Positions 8,252 through 16,464 of a stretch of 64,000 bases of DNA are shown piece after piece (positions within the stretch are counted from its first letter, which is position 1; each line of letters begins with the position of its first letter). The notes under the pieces were generated by a model. It was not told where the DNA came from. It worked only from the letters and a program-made list of their open reading frames with translations, and searched no databases. Source of the stretch: Natronosalvus rutilus (lineage in GTDB: Archaea > Halobacteriota > Halobacteria > Halobacteriales > Natrialbaceae); assembly GCF_024204665.1 (NCBI RefSeq), contig NZ_CP100355.1, positions 2,647,451-2,711,450 of the forward strand, read 5' to 3'. Position numbers and translations under genes: made by a program.

Positions 8252-9177
8252 GCGCGATCGACCTCTCCAGCGACGGGAGCCGGACGGCCCGCGGAATCGC
8301 CTTCCGATATCTGTTCACGCTGTGTGCGCTGCTGTCGATCCTGACGACAGTCGCCATCGTCCTGACGCTGTTGCTCGACGCAGTGGACTTCTTCGCCGCC
8401 GTCTCGCCGATCGAGTTTCTCTTTGGCACTCGCTGGAGCCCGACGAACGATCCCGTCGCCTTCGGCGTGTTGCCGCTGATCTCGGGGACGCTCACCATCA
8501 CGGTCGGGGCCGCGGCTATCGCGCTACCGATCGGCCTGTTGACGGCGATCTACCTGAGCGAGTACGCCTCGAGCCGTCGGCGAGCATACCTGAAGCCGGC
8601 ACTCGAGGTGCTGGCAGGCGTGCCGACGGTCGTCTACGGTTACTTCGCACTCGTCTACGTGACCCCGGCGCTCGACGCGATTCCGTTCGTAGAACTGTCG
8701 ACGTTCAATGCCCTGTCGGCCTCGATCATGGTCGGCATCATGATCATCCCGATGGTCTCCTCGATCAGCGAGGACGCCATGAGCGCGGTCCCCGATTCCC
8801 TGCGCCAGGCCAGTTACGGTCTCGGGGCGACGAAGTTCACCGTCTCCACGTCGGTCGTCGTTCCAGCGGCGCTGTCGGGCATCTTCTCGTCGTTCATCCT
8901 CGCGCTCTCGCGGGCGATCGGCGAGACCATGATCGTGGCCATCGCGGCGGGACAGACGCCCAAGCTGATCGACCTGACCGATCCAGCGGGGCTGTTCCTC
9001 GAGTCCGTACAGACGATGACGGCGGCGATGGTCCAGATCGGGACGAACGACGTCGTCGGCCAGTCGATCGCCTACAAGAGCCTGTTCGCGGTCGGCCTGA
9101 CGCTGTTCGTGATCACGTTCGCCATGAACCTCGTGAGCGAGTATGTCGCCTCGCGCTACCGGGAGGTGTACCAGTGA
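8248..9177 (+). CDS. pstC: phosphate ABC transporter permease PstC (locus 2)
   Basis: A 309-residue, six-helix permease, very similar to PstC of locus 1 ([37 protein letters not shown]). It overlaps pstS2 by ATGA and pstA2 by TGATG, so translation is probably coupled through the whole operon. Length is normal for PstC. Confidence 0.95.
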   Translation: MSAIDLSSDGSRTARGIAFRYLFTLCALLSILTTVAIVLTLLLDAVDFFAAVSPIEFLFGTRWSPTNDPVAFGVLPLISGTLTITVGAAAIALPIGLLTAIYLSEYASSRRRAYLKPALEVLAGVPTVVYGYFALVYVTPALDAIPFVELSTFNALSASIMVGIMIIPMVSSISEDAMSAVPDSLRQASYGLGATKFTVSTSVVVPAALSGIFSSFILALSRAIGETMIVAIAAGQTPKLIDLTDPAGLFLESVQTMTAAMVQIGTNDVVGQSIAYKSLFAVGLTLFVITFAMNLVSEYVASRYREVYQ

Positions 9178-10076
9178 TGGCGGCCGAAACTGGCGACCAG
9201 ACGGTCGACGAACGCGAATCCGAGTTCGGGCAGATCAGTCGGACGAAGGACGTCGCCTTCCGCTGGCTGACGCTCGCGGCGGCGCTCGTCGGTATCCTCT
9301 CGCTCGCGATCCTGCTCGCGTACGTCACGGTCGACGCCGTCGGCTGGCTCGACTGGCAGTTCCTCACCAGCGCCCCACACCCGAACCCGTTCGAGGCCGG
9401 CATCTTCCCGGCGCTGATCGGGTCGATCGCGCTCATGCTCCTGATCGCGCTCGTGACCTTCCCGCTGGGCGTCGGCGCGGCGATTTACTTAGAGGAGTAC
9501 GCGAGCGACGGGCCGCTCACGACGTTCATCCAGATCAACATCGCCAACCTGGCAGGCGTCCCGTCGGTCGTCTACGGCCTGCTCGGACTGGGGCTGTTCG
9601 TAAGCCTCATCGGTTTCGGCTTCGGGACCCTGCTCGTGGCCGCGTTCACTGTCGCCCTGCTCATCCTGCCCATCGTGATCATCTCCGCCCAGGAGGCGAT
9701 CCGGGCCGTTCCAGACTCCCAGCGACAGGCCTCCTACGGGATGGGCGCGACGAAGTGGCAGACGATCCGCAACGTGGTCCTACCGCGGGCGATGCCTGGC
9801 ATCCTGACCGGGACCATCCTCGCGCTCGGCCGCGCCATCGGTGAAACGGCCCCGCTGATCATGATCGGCGCGCCGACGACCGTCTTCGGCGTGCCCAACA
9901 GCCTCCTCAGCAAGGTCAGCGCCATGCCCATGCAGATTTACACCTGGGCCCGGTACCCCGAAACCGAGTTCCAGTACGGAGTCGTCGCCGCCGGCGTCGT
10001 CACCCTGCTCGTCGTCTTGCTGTCGATCAACTCCGTCGCGATCCTCATCCGGAACCACTACCAGCACGACCAATGA
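9177..10076 (+). CDS. pstA: phosphate ABC transporter permease PstA, normal length (locus 2)
   Basis: A 299-residue permease. The frame is open far upstream through antisense-like sequence over pstC, but the PstA homology begins at [19 protein letters not shown], so ATG 9177 (or GTG 9174) is the start; it overlaps the pstC stop. The core [18 protein letters not shown] and the coupling loop [17 protein letters not shown] are intact. Unlike the locus 1 paralogue it passes directly from helix 1 to the permease core. It overlaps pstB by four bases. Confidence 0.95.
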   Translation: MAAETGDQTVDERESEFGQISRTKDVAFRWLTLAAALVGILSLAILLAYVTVDAVGWLDWQFLTSAPHPNPFEAGIFPALIGSIALMLLIALVTFPLGVGAAIYLEEYASDGPLTTFIQINIANLAGVPSVVYGLLGLGLFVSLIGFGFGTLLVAAFTVALLILPIVIISAQEAIRAVPDSQRQASYGMGATKWQTIRNVVLPRAMPGILTGTILALGRAIGETAPLIMIGAPTTVFGVPNSLLSKVSAMPMQIYTWARYPETEFQYGVVAAGVVTLLVVLLSINSVAILIRNHYQHDQ

Positions 10077-10948
10077 CCCGAGAACCCCTGACCACCTCGA
10101 AGACCGAATCGAGCGACGACCAAGCCTCCCCGACGCCGGGATCCGACGGACTGGCCGACCGGGCAACTGACGCCGATACGTCGACCACCACCGACAGTCG
10201 GACGATCCTCGAGAGCCGCAACCTGGACGTCTACTACGGCGACGACCAGGCGCTCCAGGACGTCTCCGTGGAACTCCCCGAGAAACAGGTGACCGCGGTC
10301 ATCGGCCCCTCCGGCTGCGGGAAGTCGACGTTCCTCCGGTGCATCAATCGCATGAACGACCTCGTGGACGCCGCCAACGTGGAGGGGGAGCTGCTGTTCG
10401 ACGGGAAGAACGTCTACGACGACGACGTCGACCCCGTCGCGCTGCGCCGCAAGATCGGGATGGTGTTCCAGCAGCCCAATCCGTTCCCCAAGTCGATCCG
10501 GGATAACGTCGCCTACGGCCTCAAGGTCCAGGGCATCGACGATAACGTCGATGAGCGCGTCGAGCGCGCCCTCGAGCGTGCCGCGTTGCTCGAGGAGGTC
10601 GAAGACCAGCTGGACTCGAGCGGGCTGGACCTCTCGGGCGGACAGCAACAACGCCTCTGTATCGCCCGCGCCATCGCGACCGATCCCGAGGTCATCCTGA
10701 TGGACGAGCCAGCGTCGGCGCTCGACCCCGTCGCCACTTCGAAGATCGAGGACCTGATCGAGGAGCTGGCGACCGACTACACCGTCGTGATCGTCACCCA
10801 CAACATGCAGCAGGCGGCCCGAATTTCGGACAAGACGGCCGTATTCCTCACGGGCGGGGAACTCGTGGAGTTCGACGACACGACGAAGATCTTCGAGAAT
10901 CCCGAGAGCCAGCGCGTCGAGGATTACATCACCGGCAAGTTCGGATAG
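10073..10948 (+). CDS. pstB: phosphate ABC transporter ATP-binding protein PstB
   Basis: A 291-residue cytoplasmic ATPase. After a 45-residue acidic, Thr-rich head come Walker [10 protein letters not shown], the Q-loop [10 protein letters not shown], the signature [15 protein letters not shown] and Walker [14 protein letters not shown], then the switch His in IVTHNMQQA. These match PstB closely. It is the last gene of operon 2 and the only PstB in the window, so it may also energise the PstC-PstA pair of locus 1, which lacks its own ATPase gene. This sharing is inference. Confidence 0.97.
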   Translation: MTREPLTTSKTESSDDQASPTPGSDGLADRATDADTSTTTDSRTILESRNLDVYYGDDQALQDVSVELPEKQVTAVIGPSGCGKSTFLRCINRMNDLVDAANVEGELLFDGKNVYDDDVDPVALRRKIGMVFQQPNPFPKSIRDNVAYGLKVQGIDDNVDERVERALERAALLEEVEDQLDSSGLDLSGGQQQRLCIARAIATDPEVILMDEPASALDPVATSKIEDLIEELATDYTVVIVTHNMQQAARISDKTAVFLTGGELVEFDDTTKIFENPESQRVEDYITGKFG

Positions 10949-11091
10949 CCTCGAGGGCGAACACCTCGGCACCGTTCGATAGATGGAGGAGTCGACGTTG
11001 TGGAGGTTCGGACGTACGCTTTTCCAGATTCGGTGTCGTCGTACTCGTGGGACTCTTCGGACTCGAGCGGCAGCCGTTCGTTCTGTTACCT

Positions 11092-11340
11092 CTTGACATC
11101 CACCCACGACTGAAGTCGTGGGATTCCTCTCGTGGGAGTCTCAGTCGTCCGAGTCCTCGAGAGCGATATTCCCGCTCGGTGCGGTACTCCGGGTTGTGTA
11201 CGCCTCGTTGGCCGTTGTTTCCGCGAGGGAAGGCGGGCTATGGTCGTCCCGCCAGTTGTGATTGTTCCACTTGAGGTACACGGGCCGTGCCATCGACCCG
11301 ACTGCGTTGTTCTGCCGTCTTAGGAACGATTCCGACGCCA
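11092..11340 (-). ncRNA. candidate omega RNA (reRNA) region at the element's right end
   Basis: In the IS200/IS605 family the guide RNA of TnpB comes from the end of tnpB and the right end of the element. That segment here is the last 200 bases of tnpB plus the terminal hairpin at 11103-11122. The hairpin is perfect, so the scaffold may survive although the protein gene is broken. Position and extent are inferred from family knowledge, and the 5' limit is arbitrary. Confidence 0.3.
11103..11122. repeat. right-end hairpin of the IS element
   Basis: CCCACGAC-TGAA-GTCGTGGG, an 8-bp perfect stem with a 4-base loop, 18 bases beyond the tnpB stop. It has the same stem as the left-end hairpin and would be the transposase and guide-RNA structure of the element. 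Confidence 0.8.
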
Positions 11341-12472
11341 CGAGGTCGGCGTGCCCCTCGAACCCACACGGGCATGTCAACGAATTCTCGTGGCGACGTG
11401 TATTGTCGCGTTCACCGCACACAGGACACTCTTGACTCGTCCACGCTTCGGATTCTTCCGCGACCGTGATGCCGTATTCTTCGCACACGTCTTCGAGACG
11501 GTTGATGAACCGTCGGTACGCCCAGAAGGTGTGCGTCTTCTCGTTCACACGCGGCGACCAGTGCGCCGAAAGAACGTCCTTGATGTCGCCTACGTACAGC
11601 GTCGAAACACTCTCGTCATACAGGCGTTCCACAAGGTCTCGGACGAGGCTGTCTTGGGCGTGGTTGCGGCGGTTCGTGCGCGTTCGATACTAGCGGTCGA
11701 TGCGCTTGCTGGACTTGCGTTGGTCTTCGAGGAGCGACTGATAGGACGCGATTCGTTCCGTGGTTTCACGGAACTCCTTGAATAAGTTGCGTCCCTCGTA
11801 CAGGTATTGGGAGCCGGTCGTTGTCGTGCAGGCGACGAGGTTGTTCGCGCCAACGTCCAGAGCGGGCTCGTGGGAGGCCAGTGGTGAATCCAGTCGAGAA
11901 CGGTCGACGGTGACTGGTTGATAGGCCCTGAACGTCTCTTCGAGTTCGTCGTACACGAGTTCGAGTCGGCCCTGCTCGCCGCTCCACTTCGGATCGCCCG
12001 CAACTTCAACGCGCAGACGCTGGTTCCGATTCAGCCCGAGTTCATCCTTGAGTTCGGAGCCAATCGGGACTTCGAGGCGAGATCGGTCCCCGAACTCGAG
12101 GGTGTACTAGTCGTTGCGGACGTAGGTGCGTAGCACCCGTCCGTCGTCTTCGTTGCCCCAGTACCCCGGTGGCGACGGTCGGTCATCGAGTTTCCCTGCG
12201 TGGTACGTCTCGTTACTGGCGAAAAACGACCGCCATGCCTTCGAGTTCTTCCGAATGAGTTGTTGGGCAGCCGAGCTACTGAGAACGCCCTTGTATTTGC
12301 CTTCGAGCCTTCCGGTGTCGGCGTCCCAGACACTTTCGTCTGTGAGGAAGTGTTGGCGGCGAGCGTAGTTCGTCTCGTTCCAGAGACTCGCAGAAGCGTC
12401 CAACCAGCGAACGAACACCTCGCGCTCCTTTTCGGAACGAGGGCGAACGTCGAACTGGTTGGTTCGCTTCAT
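11141..12472 (-). pseudogene. tnpB: TnpB (RNA-guided endonuclease / IS1341-type transposase), interrupted by two TAG codons
   Basis: One continuous minus-strand frame of 444 codons reads as haloarchaeal TnpB from MKRTNQFDVRPRSEKEREVF to the end but contains TAG at 12107-12109 (after RTYVRND) and at 11690-11692 (after KSSKRIDR). There is no frameshift. RuvC-like acidic motifs ([28 protein letters not shown]) and the four-Cys zinc finger (ECPVCGE...[12 protein letters not shown]) are all still encoded. From memory of homologues the two sites are normally Gln and Leu, each one base change from TAG. The gene is probably recently dead; only fragments would be made without suppression. Confidence 0.88.
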
Positions 12473-12573
12473 TACTACGTGCTACGTAATATTGGTTCGT
12501 AAACGTATGGATTAGCGTGGGAGACTCGGGCCTGCCATCGCACGTGGTTCGGATAGCGGAGTGTCGGATTCAT

Positions 12574-12593
12574 CCCACGACTAACGTCGTGGG
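12574..12593. repeat. left-end hairpin of the IS element
   Basis: CCCACGAC-TAAC-GTCGTGGG, with the same 8-bp stem as the right-end hairpin and a different loop. It lies 101 bases before the tnpB start codon on the coding strand side. Confidence 0.8.
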
Positions 12594-12734
12594 CTTTCTC
12601 CTTGACTTCGTGTAATGGAGAGGGTGACTCGCGACGTCGTCAGCAGTCGGCTTCGACCGCGACAGTGAACGATTCAGCGGACGCAGGCTGTCGTGACGAG
12701 AGCCTGCAAGAACCAGCGAGAACGAGAACCAGCG

Positions 12735-13664
12735 TTAGCTCCTAGCCGTCGCGCGCAGGTTCACGAACTCGTCGCGGATGGCCCGGCGCTTGACCAGGAC
12801 GAACCCGATCGCGATCAGGACGAAGCCGAACACCGTCGTTCCGGTGATCACCTCGTCGAGGAGCAACCAGCCGAAAATTGCGGCGAAGACCGGCGCCACG
12901 TAGGACACCATGTTGATCTCGATCGGGCCGAGGCGCTCGAGCAGGGTGAAATACACGAGGAAGCCGAGGGCGCTCGAAGCGAGTGCGAGGTACGCGAGCG
13001 ACCAAAACGCGTTCGGGTGGAGCCACGTCGCTGGTTCGATCGGTTCGCGCAGCCCGAGGCTCAGCAGGTGCATGAGGATCGCGCCGCCGATCATCGACCA
13101 GGCTTCCATCGTCTCGATGGCCATTTCGGCGTCGAGCCGACGGGTGAGGACGCTCCCGAGGGCGAACGACGCCGCGGCGAGGAAGACAAGGGCGGTCGCG
13201 ATCGCGTTCGCCGAGAGCAGGTCGTTGGGGTCCGGTTGGGCAATGACGATCACTCCGCAGAGGCCGATTCCGACGCCAATCAGTCCGACCGCAGAGAGCG
13301 CGTCCGACGGGACGAGTGCGCGGGCGAAGCCGGTCGTGAGGACGGGCGAGAGCGACACCACGATTGCGGCGGCCGCGGCCGTCGTGTTCTGCTGGCCGAC
13401 GAAGAGGAACGCGTGGTAGGCCGCGATGAGAAAGACCGATCCGATCGTGACCAGGAGCCACTGGTCGCGGCCCTGCGGGAGCAACGTTTCACCGTCGACG
13501 ACGTACGCGGCGTAAGCCAGCATGATGACGCCGGCGATATCGTACCGAAGCGCCGCGAAGAGCACGGGTGGGAAGTACTCGAGGCCGGCCCCGATCGCAA
13601 CGAACGCGGTTCCCCAGACGGCCGCTAGCGCGAGAAAGAGGCCGAAGTTTCGGTATCTGCTCAC
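12735..13664 (-). CDS. EamA/DMT-superfamily transporter
   Basis: A 309-residue membrane protein with about ten predicted helices in two EamA repeats. The first starts YRNFGLFLALAAVWGTAFVAIG and contains GQQNTTAAAAAIVVSLSPVL. The second starts after TRRLDAEM, with SALGFLVYFTLLERLGPIEINM and AAIFGWLLLDEVITG. These proteins are drug/metabolite exporters or permeases; substrates are diverse and cannot be assigned here. It is a single gene between the IS element and a universal stress gene. Confidence 0.9.
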   Translation of the reverse strand: MSRYRNFGLFLALAAVWGTAFVAIGAGLEYFPPVLFAALRYDIAGVIMLAYAAYVVDGETLLPQGRDQWLLVTIGSVFLIAAYHAFLFVGQQNTTAAAAAIVVSLSPVLTTGFARALVPSDALSAVGLIGVGIGLCGVIVIAQPDPNDLLSANAIATALVFLAAASFALGSVLTRRLDAEMAIETMEAWSMIGGAILMHLLSLGLREPIEPATWLHPNAFWSLAYLALASSALGFLVYFTLLERLGPIEINMVSYVAPVFAAIFGWLLLDEVITGTTVFGFVLIAIGFVLVKRRAIRDEFVNLRATARS

Positions 13665-13708
13665 GAGTGGGGATTCGCCACAGGCGACCTATGCGTTTCG
13701 ATTCGAAA

Positions 13709-14200
13709 TCACTGCGACGGGCCGTTCGTCTGCGTCGCATTACCGGCCGTTTCGACGTGCGTCTGATCGGCCCGTCGGACGACGAGGACGTCGTAGGTGT
13801 CGTCGGTGGCGACGCTCGAGCCGACGCTACTCACCGAGGTGACGAGCCGGCCAGCGTTCTCGCTACCGATACACACCATCGACGCGCCTTCTTCGCGAGC
13901 GATGCGTCGGATCCGTTTGGCTATCGTTCCCGGCGGGGCGTACCGGTCCACTCGCTCGACGCGGAAGGAAGCGTCCGGACACAGCGTTTCCACCTGTTTG
14001 CGAAGTCCCCGTATAATCGCGTCGCCGTCGAAAGCCGCCTCGTCGTCGATCCAGCCACGTTCGGTGGCGTAGGCACAATTTCCTACCGGAACGACGGTTA
14101 CGGCCAGGATCGGTTCGTCGAACACGGCGGCGAACCGAGTTGCCTTGCGCAATGCGGCCTCGGCGAGTTTCGATCCGTCGAACGGAACGATGAGTGACAT
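13709..14200 (-). CDS. universal stress protein, UspA family
   Basis: A 163-residue single Usp domain. It opens SLIVPFDGSKLAEAALRKAT (first strand and helix) and ends with the nucleotide-binding region VCIGSENAGRLVTSVSSVGS followed by YDVLVVRRAD, so it is probably an ATP-binding type. Length is normal, with a short polar tail. Its role in stress response is family-level inference only. It lies 44 bases upstream of the EamA gene on the same strand, so the two could be co-transcribed. Confidence 0.9.
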   Translation of the reverse strand: MSLIVPFDGSKLAEAALRKATRFAAVFDEPILAVTVVPVGNCAYATERGWIDDEAAFDGDAIIRGLRKQVETLCPDASFRVERVDRYAPPGTIAKRIRRIAREEGASMVCIGSENAGRLVTSVSSVGSSVATDDTYDVLVVRRADQTHVETAGNATQTNGPSQ

Positions 14201-14260
14201 ACCGAACGCACGCTTGGTTACCGAATAAACGCCACTTCTCGTTCTCGCCTGCGAGGAACG

Positions 14261-15082
14261 TTACTCGAGGCTGAGTCCAGCGTGCCAGCGGTCGACGCCG
14301 GCCTCGCGCTTGACCGCGTCCATCTTCGCCAGGAGGTGCGTCGCCAGCGAAGCGGTTTCGGCGGCTCGAGACTCGCCCTCGGTGCGGAACTCGCCGGTCA
14401 CGCGGTTGGCGTAGACCGAACAGACCGCTCCGGCCCGGAGGCCGTAGACGTTCGCGATGGTGAGGATAGCGCTGGCCTCCATCTCGATGTTGGCGACGTT
14501 GGCCTCGGTGAGTTCGTCGATCAGGTCGTCGGCGCCGGCGGCCTCGAACCCGTCAAACCCGGGTCGACCCTGCCCGGCGTAGAAGGAGTCGGCGCTCATC
14601 GTGGTCCCCGTGTGGTAATCGTAGCCGAGCCGTTCGGCCGCAGCGACCAGCGCGCTGACGACCTCGTAGTCGGCCGTGGCGGGGTAGTCCTCGCGGACGT
14701 ACTCGTCGCTCGTGCCCTCCTGGCGAACGCCGCCGGTCGTGATCACGAGATCGCCGACGGTCATCTCTGGCTGGAGCGCCCCACAGGAGCCGACACGGAT
14801 GAACGTCTCGCAACCGACGCGGGCGAGTTCCTCGACGGCGATGGCCGCGGAGGGGCTGCCGATTCCCGTCGAGGTGACCGAGATTGGCGTCCCGTCGTAG
14901 GTCCCAGTCGCCGTGCGGTACTCGCGGTGGTGAGCGCGCTCCTCGTGGTCGTCCCAGTGAGCGACGATCTTCTCGACGCGCTCGGGATTCCCCGGCAAGA
15001 GGACGGTATCGGCCACGTCGTCGGCCGCGACCTCGAGGTGGTACTGTACGTCGGCATTCGGGTCTTCGCTGTCGCCGGCCAT
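14261..15082 (-). CDS. udp: nucleoside phosphorylase, uridine phosphorylase-like
   Basis: A 273-residue PNP/UDP-family enzyme that cleaves nucleosides to free base and pentose 1-phosphate in salvage. Signature segments are LLPGNPERVEKI, the phosphate loop STGIGSPSAAIAVEEL, RVGSCGALQPEMTVGDLVI and NIEMEASAILTIAN (ribose binding). The open frame extends 63 codons upstream, but homology begins at MAGDSEDPNADVQYHLEV and a TATA box 28 bases before this ATG supports a leaderless start at 15082. Uridine preference is the best family guess; other nucleosides are possible. It shares a divergent promoter with the DUF488 gene. Confidence 0.88.
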   Translation of the reverse strand: MAGDSEDPNADVQYHLEVAADDVADTVLLPGNPERVEKIVAHWDDHEERAHHREYRTATGTYDGTPISVTSTGIGSPSAAIAVEELARVGCETFIRVGSCGALQPEMTVGDLVITTGGVRQEGTSDEYVREDYPATADYEVVSALVAAAERLGYDYHTGTTMSADSFYAGQGRPGFDGFEAAGADDLIDELTEANVANIEMEASAILTIANVYGLRAGAVCSVYANRVTGEFRTEGESRAAETASLATHLLAKMDAVKREAGVDRWHAGLSLE

Positions 15083-15108
15083 AGAGACTCGAGAGTTGTC
15101 GCGCCATC

Positions 15109-15120
15109 GTATATAAATGC
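15109..15120. promoter_or_regulatory. shared divergent promoter between udp and the DUF488 gene
   Basis: The single AT-rich block GTATATAAATGC gives TATATAAA on the plus strand, 24 bases before the ATG at 15141, and TTTATATA on the minus strand, 28 bases before the ATG at 15082. Both spacings fit leaderless transcripts, and no other TATA is seen in the 58-base gap. Confidence 0.55.
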
Positions 15121-15140
15121 TGGAGGACCGTACGGGGCGT

Positions 15141-15680
15141 ATGGGCACCGATCCGAACGCCGGGGCGGGAGCGGAACCCGAGACGGAAGGAGACGCCGCC
15201 GGAGGAGTGGACACGGAAGAGCGGACGCTCTCTGATACAGCGGGCACCGCGAGCAGCACGCTCACCGACACCTACGTCGCCGCCCTCCAGCACGACCTGG
15301 TCGACCTCGAGACCGGAACGACACTCGTCGGCGTCGTCCGCCAGCCGACCTCGTGGTTTCACGCCGCCGTCGACGAGAACCTACCGGCACTCGGGCCGCC
15401 GTCGACGTTGCTCGAGGACGCCAAAACGGCCGCAGAGGACCTGAAGATGGCTGGCATGTGCGACGAGGGCGCCCACAACGCGTCCTGGGAGCAGGTGGAT
15501 TTCGAGGACCGGTACCGGGAGCACCTCGAGACCGATAGCGAGGCCCGGGAGGCGCTCGCGGAACTCGAGGGACGGCTCGAGGACGGCGAATCGATCGCGC
15601 TCGTCTGCTTCGAGAACACAGGCAAGAAGCGCTGTCACCGAACCGTGTTGCGAGAGGTTCTCGAGGCCAGACGAGCCTGA
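15141..15680 (+). CDS. DUF488-family protein
   Basis: A 179-residue soluble protein. A 35-residue acidic head is followed by the family core: VGVVRQPTSWFHAAVDENLP, MAGMCDEGAHNASWEQVDF and SIALVCFENTGKKRCHRTVL. The C-F-E-N...KRCHR motif is the DUF488 hallmark, with conserved Cys and His suggesting a catalytic or metal site. Function is unknown. An ATG 24 bases upstream (15117) is in frame but falls within the TATA box, so 15141 is chosen. Confidence 0.82.
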   Translation: MGTDPNAGAGAEPETEGDAAGGVDTEERTLSDTAGTASSTLTDTYVAALQHDLVDLETGTTLVGVVRQPTSWFHAAVDENLPALGPPSTLLEDAKTAAEDLKMAGMCDEGAHNASWEQVDFEDRYREHLETDSEAREALAELEGRLEDGESIALVCFENTGKKRCHRTVLREVLEARRA

Positions 15681-15734
15681 CTGCCCTCCTCGAGGCCGAA
15701 CCTGATGTCGACCCATCTCGAGAGCGAAACCGCC

Positions 15735-16022
15735 TCAGTCCACGTTCTCCGGCGACGCACACGACGACGAGATGACTCGCCCGGCGAGACGACCGTCGAC
15801 CACCCGTCCCAGGATTTCGACCTCGACTACGAGCGGTCCCTCGGGCGGCCGCTCCGTCGGCGAATCGAGGCGTTCGAGCCCCTCAAAGACCACGACGTCC
15901 ATCGGACTCCGGTCGGAAGGATGTGCGGCTATCAGCGTTCCGTCGTCGGCTCTCGAGACCTCGAGGCAGTAGCGCTCCCCGATGCCGAGCGAACCGCTGA
16001 CCAGGTCGCGAATCGACGTCAT
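15735..16022 (-). CDS. conserved haloarchaeal hypothetical protein
   Basis: A 95-residue acidic soluble protein with no signal or membrane segment. Segments such as LGIGERYCLEVSRADDGTL and DVVVFEGLERLDSPT suggest a small beta-rich fold. It begins 4 bases after the stop of the zinc-finger gene upstream, so the two very likely form an operon. I recognise no named family. It runs convergent with the DUF488 gene. Confidence 0.65.
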   Translation of the reverse strand: MTSIRDLVSGSLGIGERYCLEVSRADDGTLIAAHPSDRSPMDVVVFEGLERLDSPTERPPEGPLVVEVEILGRVVDGRLAGRVISSSCASPENVD

Positions 16023-16026
16023 CGGT

Positions 16027-16203
16027 TCAGAGCCGGTTGATGTCCACGTCGTCGGGGTCGTTCGGATTCACCGTGTTGGCGCAGTTCGCACAGAGGCCGA
16101 CCCCCTCCTGGTAGTGGACCTGGCAGACGAGGGCGCCGCAGTTGTCACACCGCTGCTCGGCCGACCGCGTTTCACAGATCTGACAGAGGCCGCTGACGCT
16201 CAT
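16027..16203 (-). CDS. small zinc-finger protein
   Basis: A 58-residue protein. Cysteine pairs LCQIC, RCDNC, VCQVH and LCANC make two interleaved zinc sites, resembling a minimal B-box or HIT-type finger. The frame continues upstream, but the homology-like part begins at MSVSGLCQICETRSAEQRC. The TATA-like GGTTTGAA about 28 bases before this ATG supports it. It is probably a protein- or nucleic-acid-interaction module and is co-transcribed with the 95-residue protein that follows. Confidence 0.78.
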   Translation of the reverse strand: MSVSGLCQICETRSAEQRCDNCGALVCQVHYQEGVGLCANCANTVNPNDPDDVDINRL

Positions 16204-16464
16204 ACTCGAGGTACGGACTCGAGTGGCTTCAAACCGGTGCCGGCACTGGGGACGCGACGTCGCTCGAGCAAGAAATCGATTAACGATGCACATCCTATAG
16301 TAACTTCAGAAAGTGTGCCACTGTTCGCGATGAGATGTCGGTTCGATGCGCTCGAGGCTGGCCCGAAGAGAGGTGAGGCCCGGCGGGAACTGAGGCTCAG
16401 GAACGCTGAGGGCTGGCGAGGAGCTGAGAGCCGAAGTCGAGTCCCGTCGAGAGGCCGTCCGTCG

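Larger units (their letters stand above)
11092..12606 (-). mobile_element. IS200/IS605-family (IS1341-type, tnpB only) insertion element, decayed
   Basis: Each end carries an identical 8-bp stem, CCCACGAC with GTCGTGGG and a 4-base loop (11103-11122 and 12574-12593). The hexamer CTTGAC lies just outside each hairpin (11092-11097, 12601-12606). Subterminal hairpins without long terminal inverted repeats are typical of IS200/IS605 elements. The only gene is a broken tnpB on the minus strand and no tnpA is present, so movement would need a transposase in trans. The boundaries are estimated from the hairpins and hexamers. Confidence 0.8.

Noticed and set aside
11690-12109. Two TAG codons read through as an amino acid (pyrrolysine or other recoding)
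   Set aside because: Nothing else in the window uses in-frame TAG, haloarchaea are not known for pyrrolysine, and the sites appear to be ordinary one-base changes from Gln and Leu codons in a mobile element gene. Inactivation is simpler.
15083-15271. 63-residue N-terminal extension of the nucleoside phosphorylase
   Set aside because: Homology begins at the ATG at 15082, the extension overlaps the DUF488 gene on the other strand, and a TATA box sits between them.
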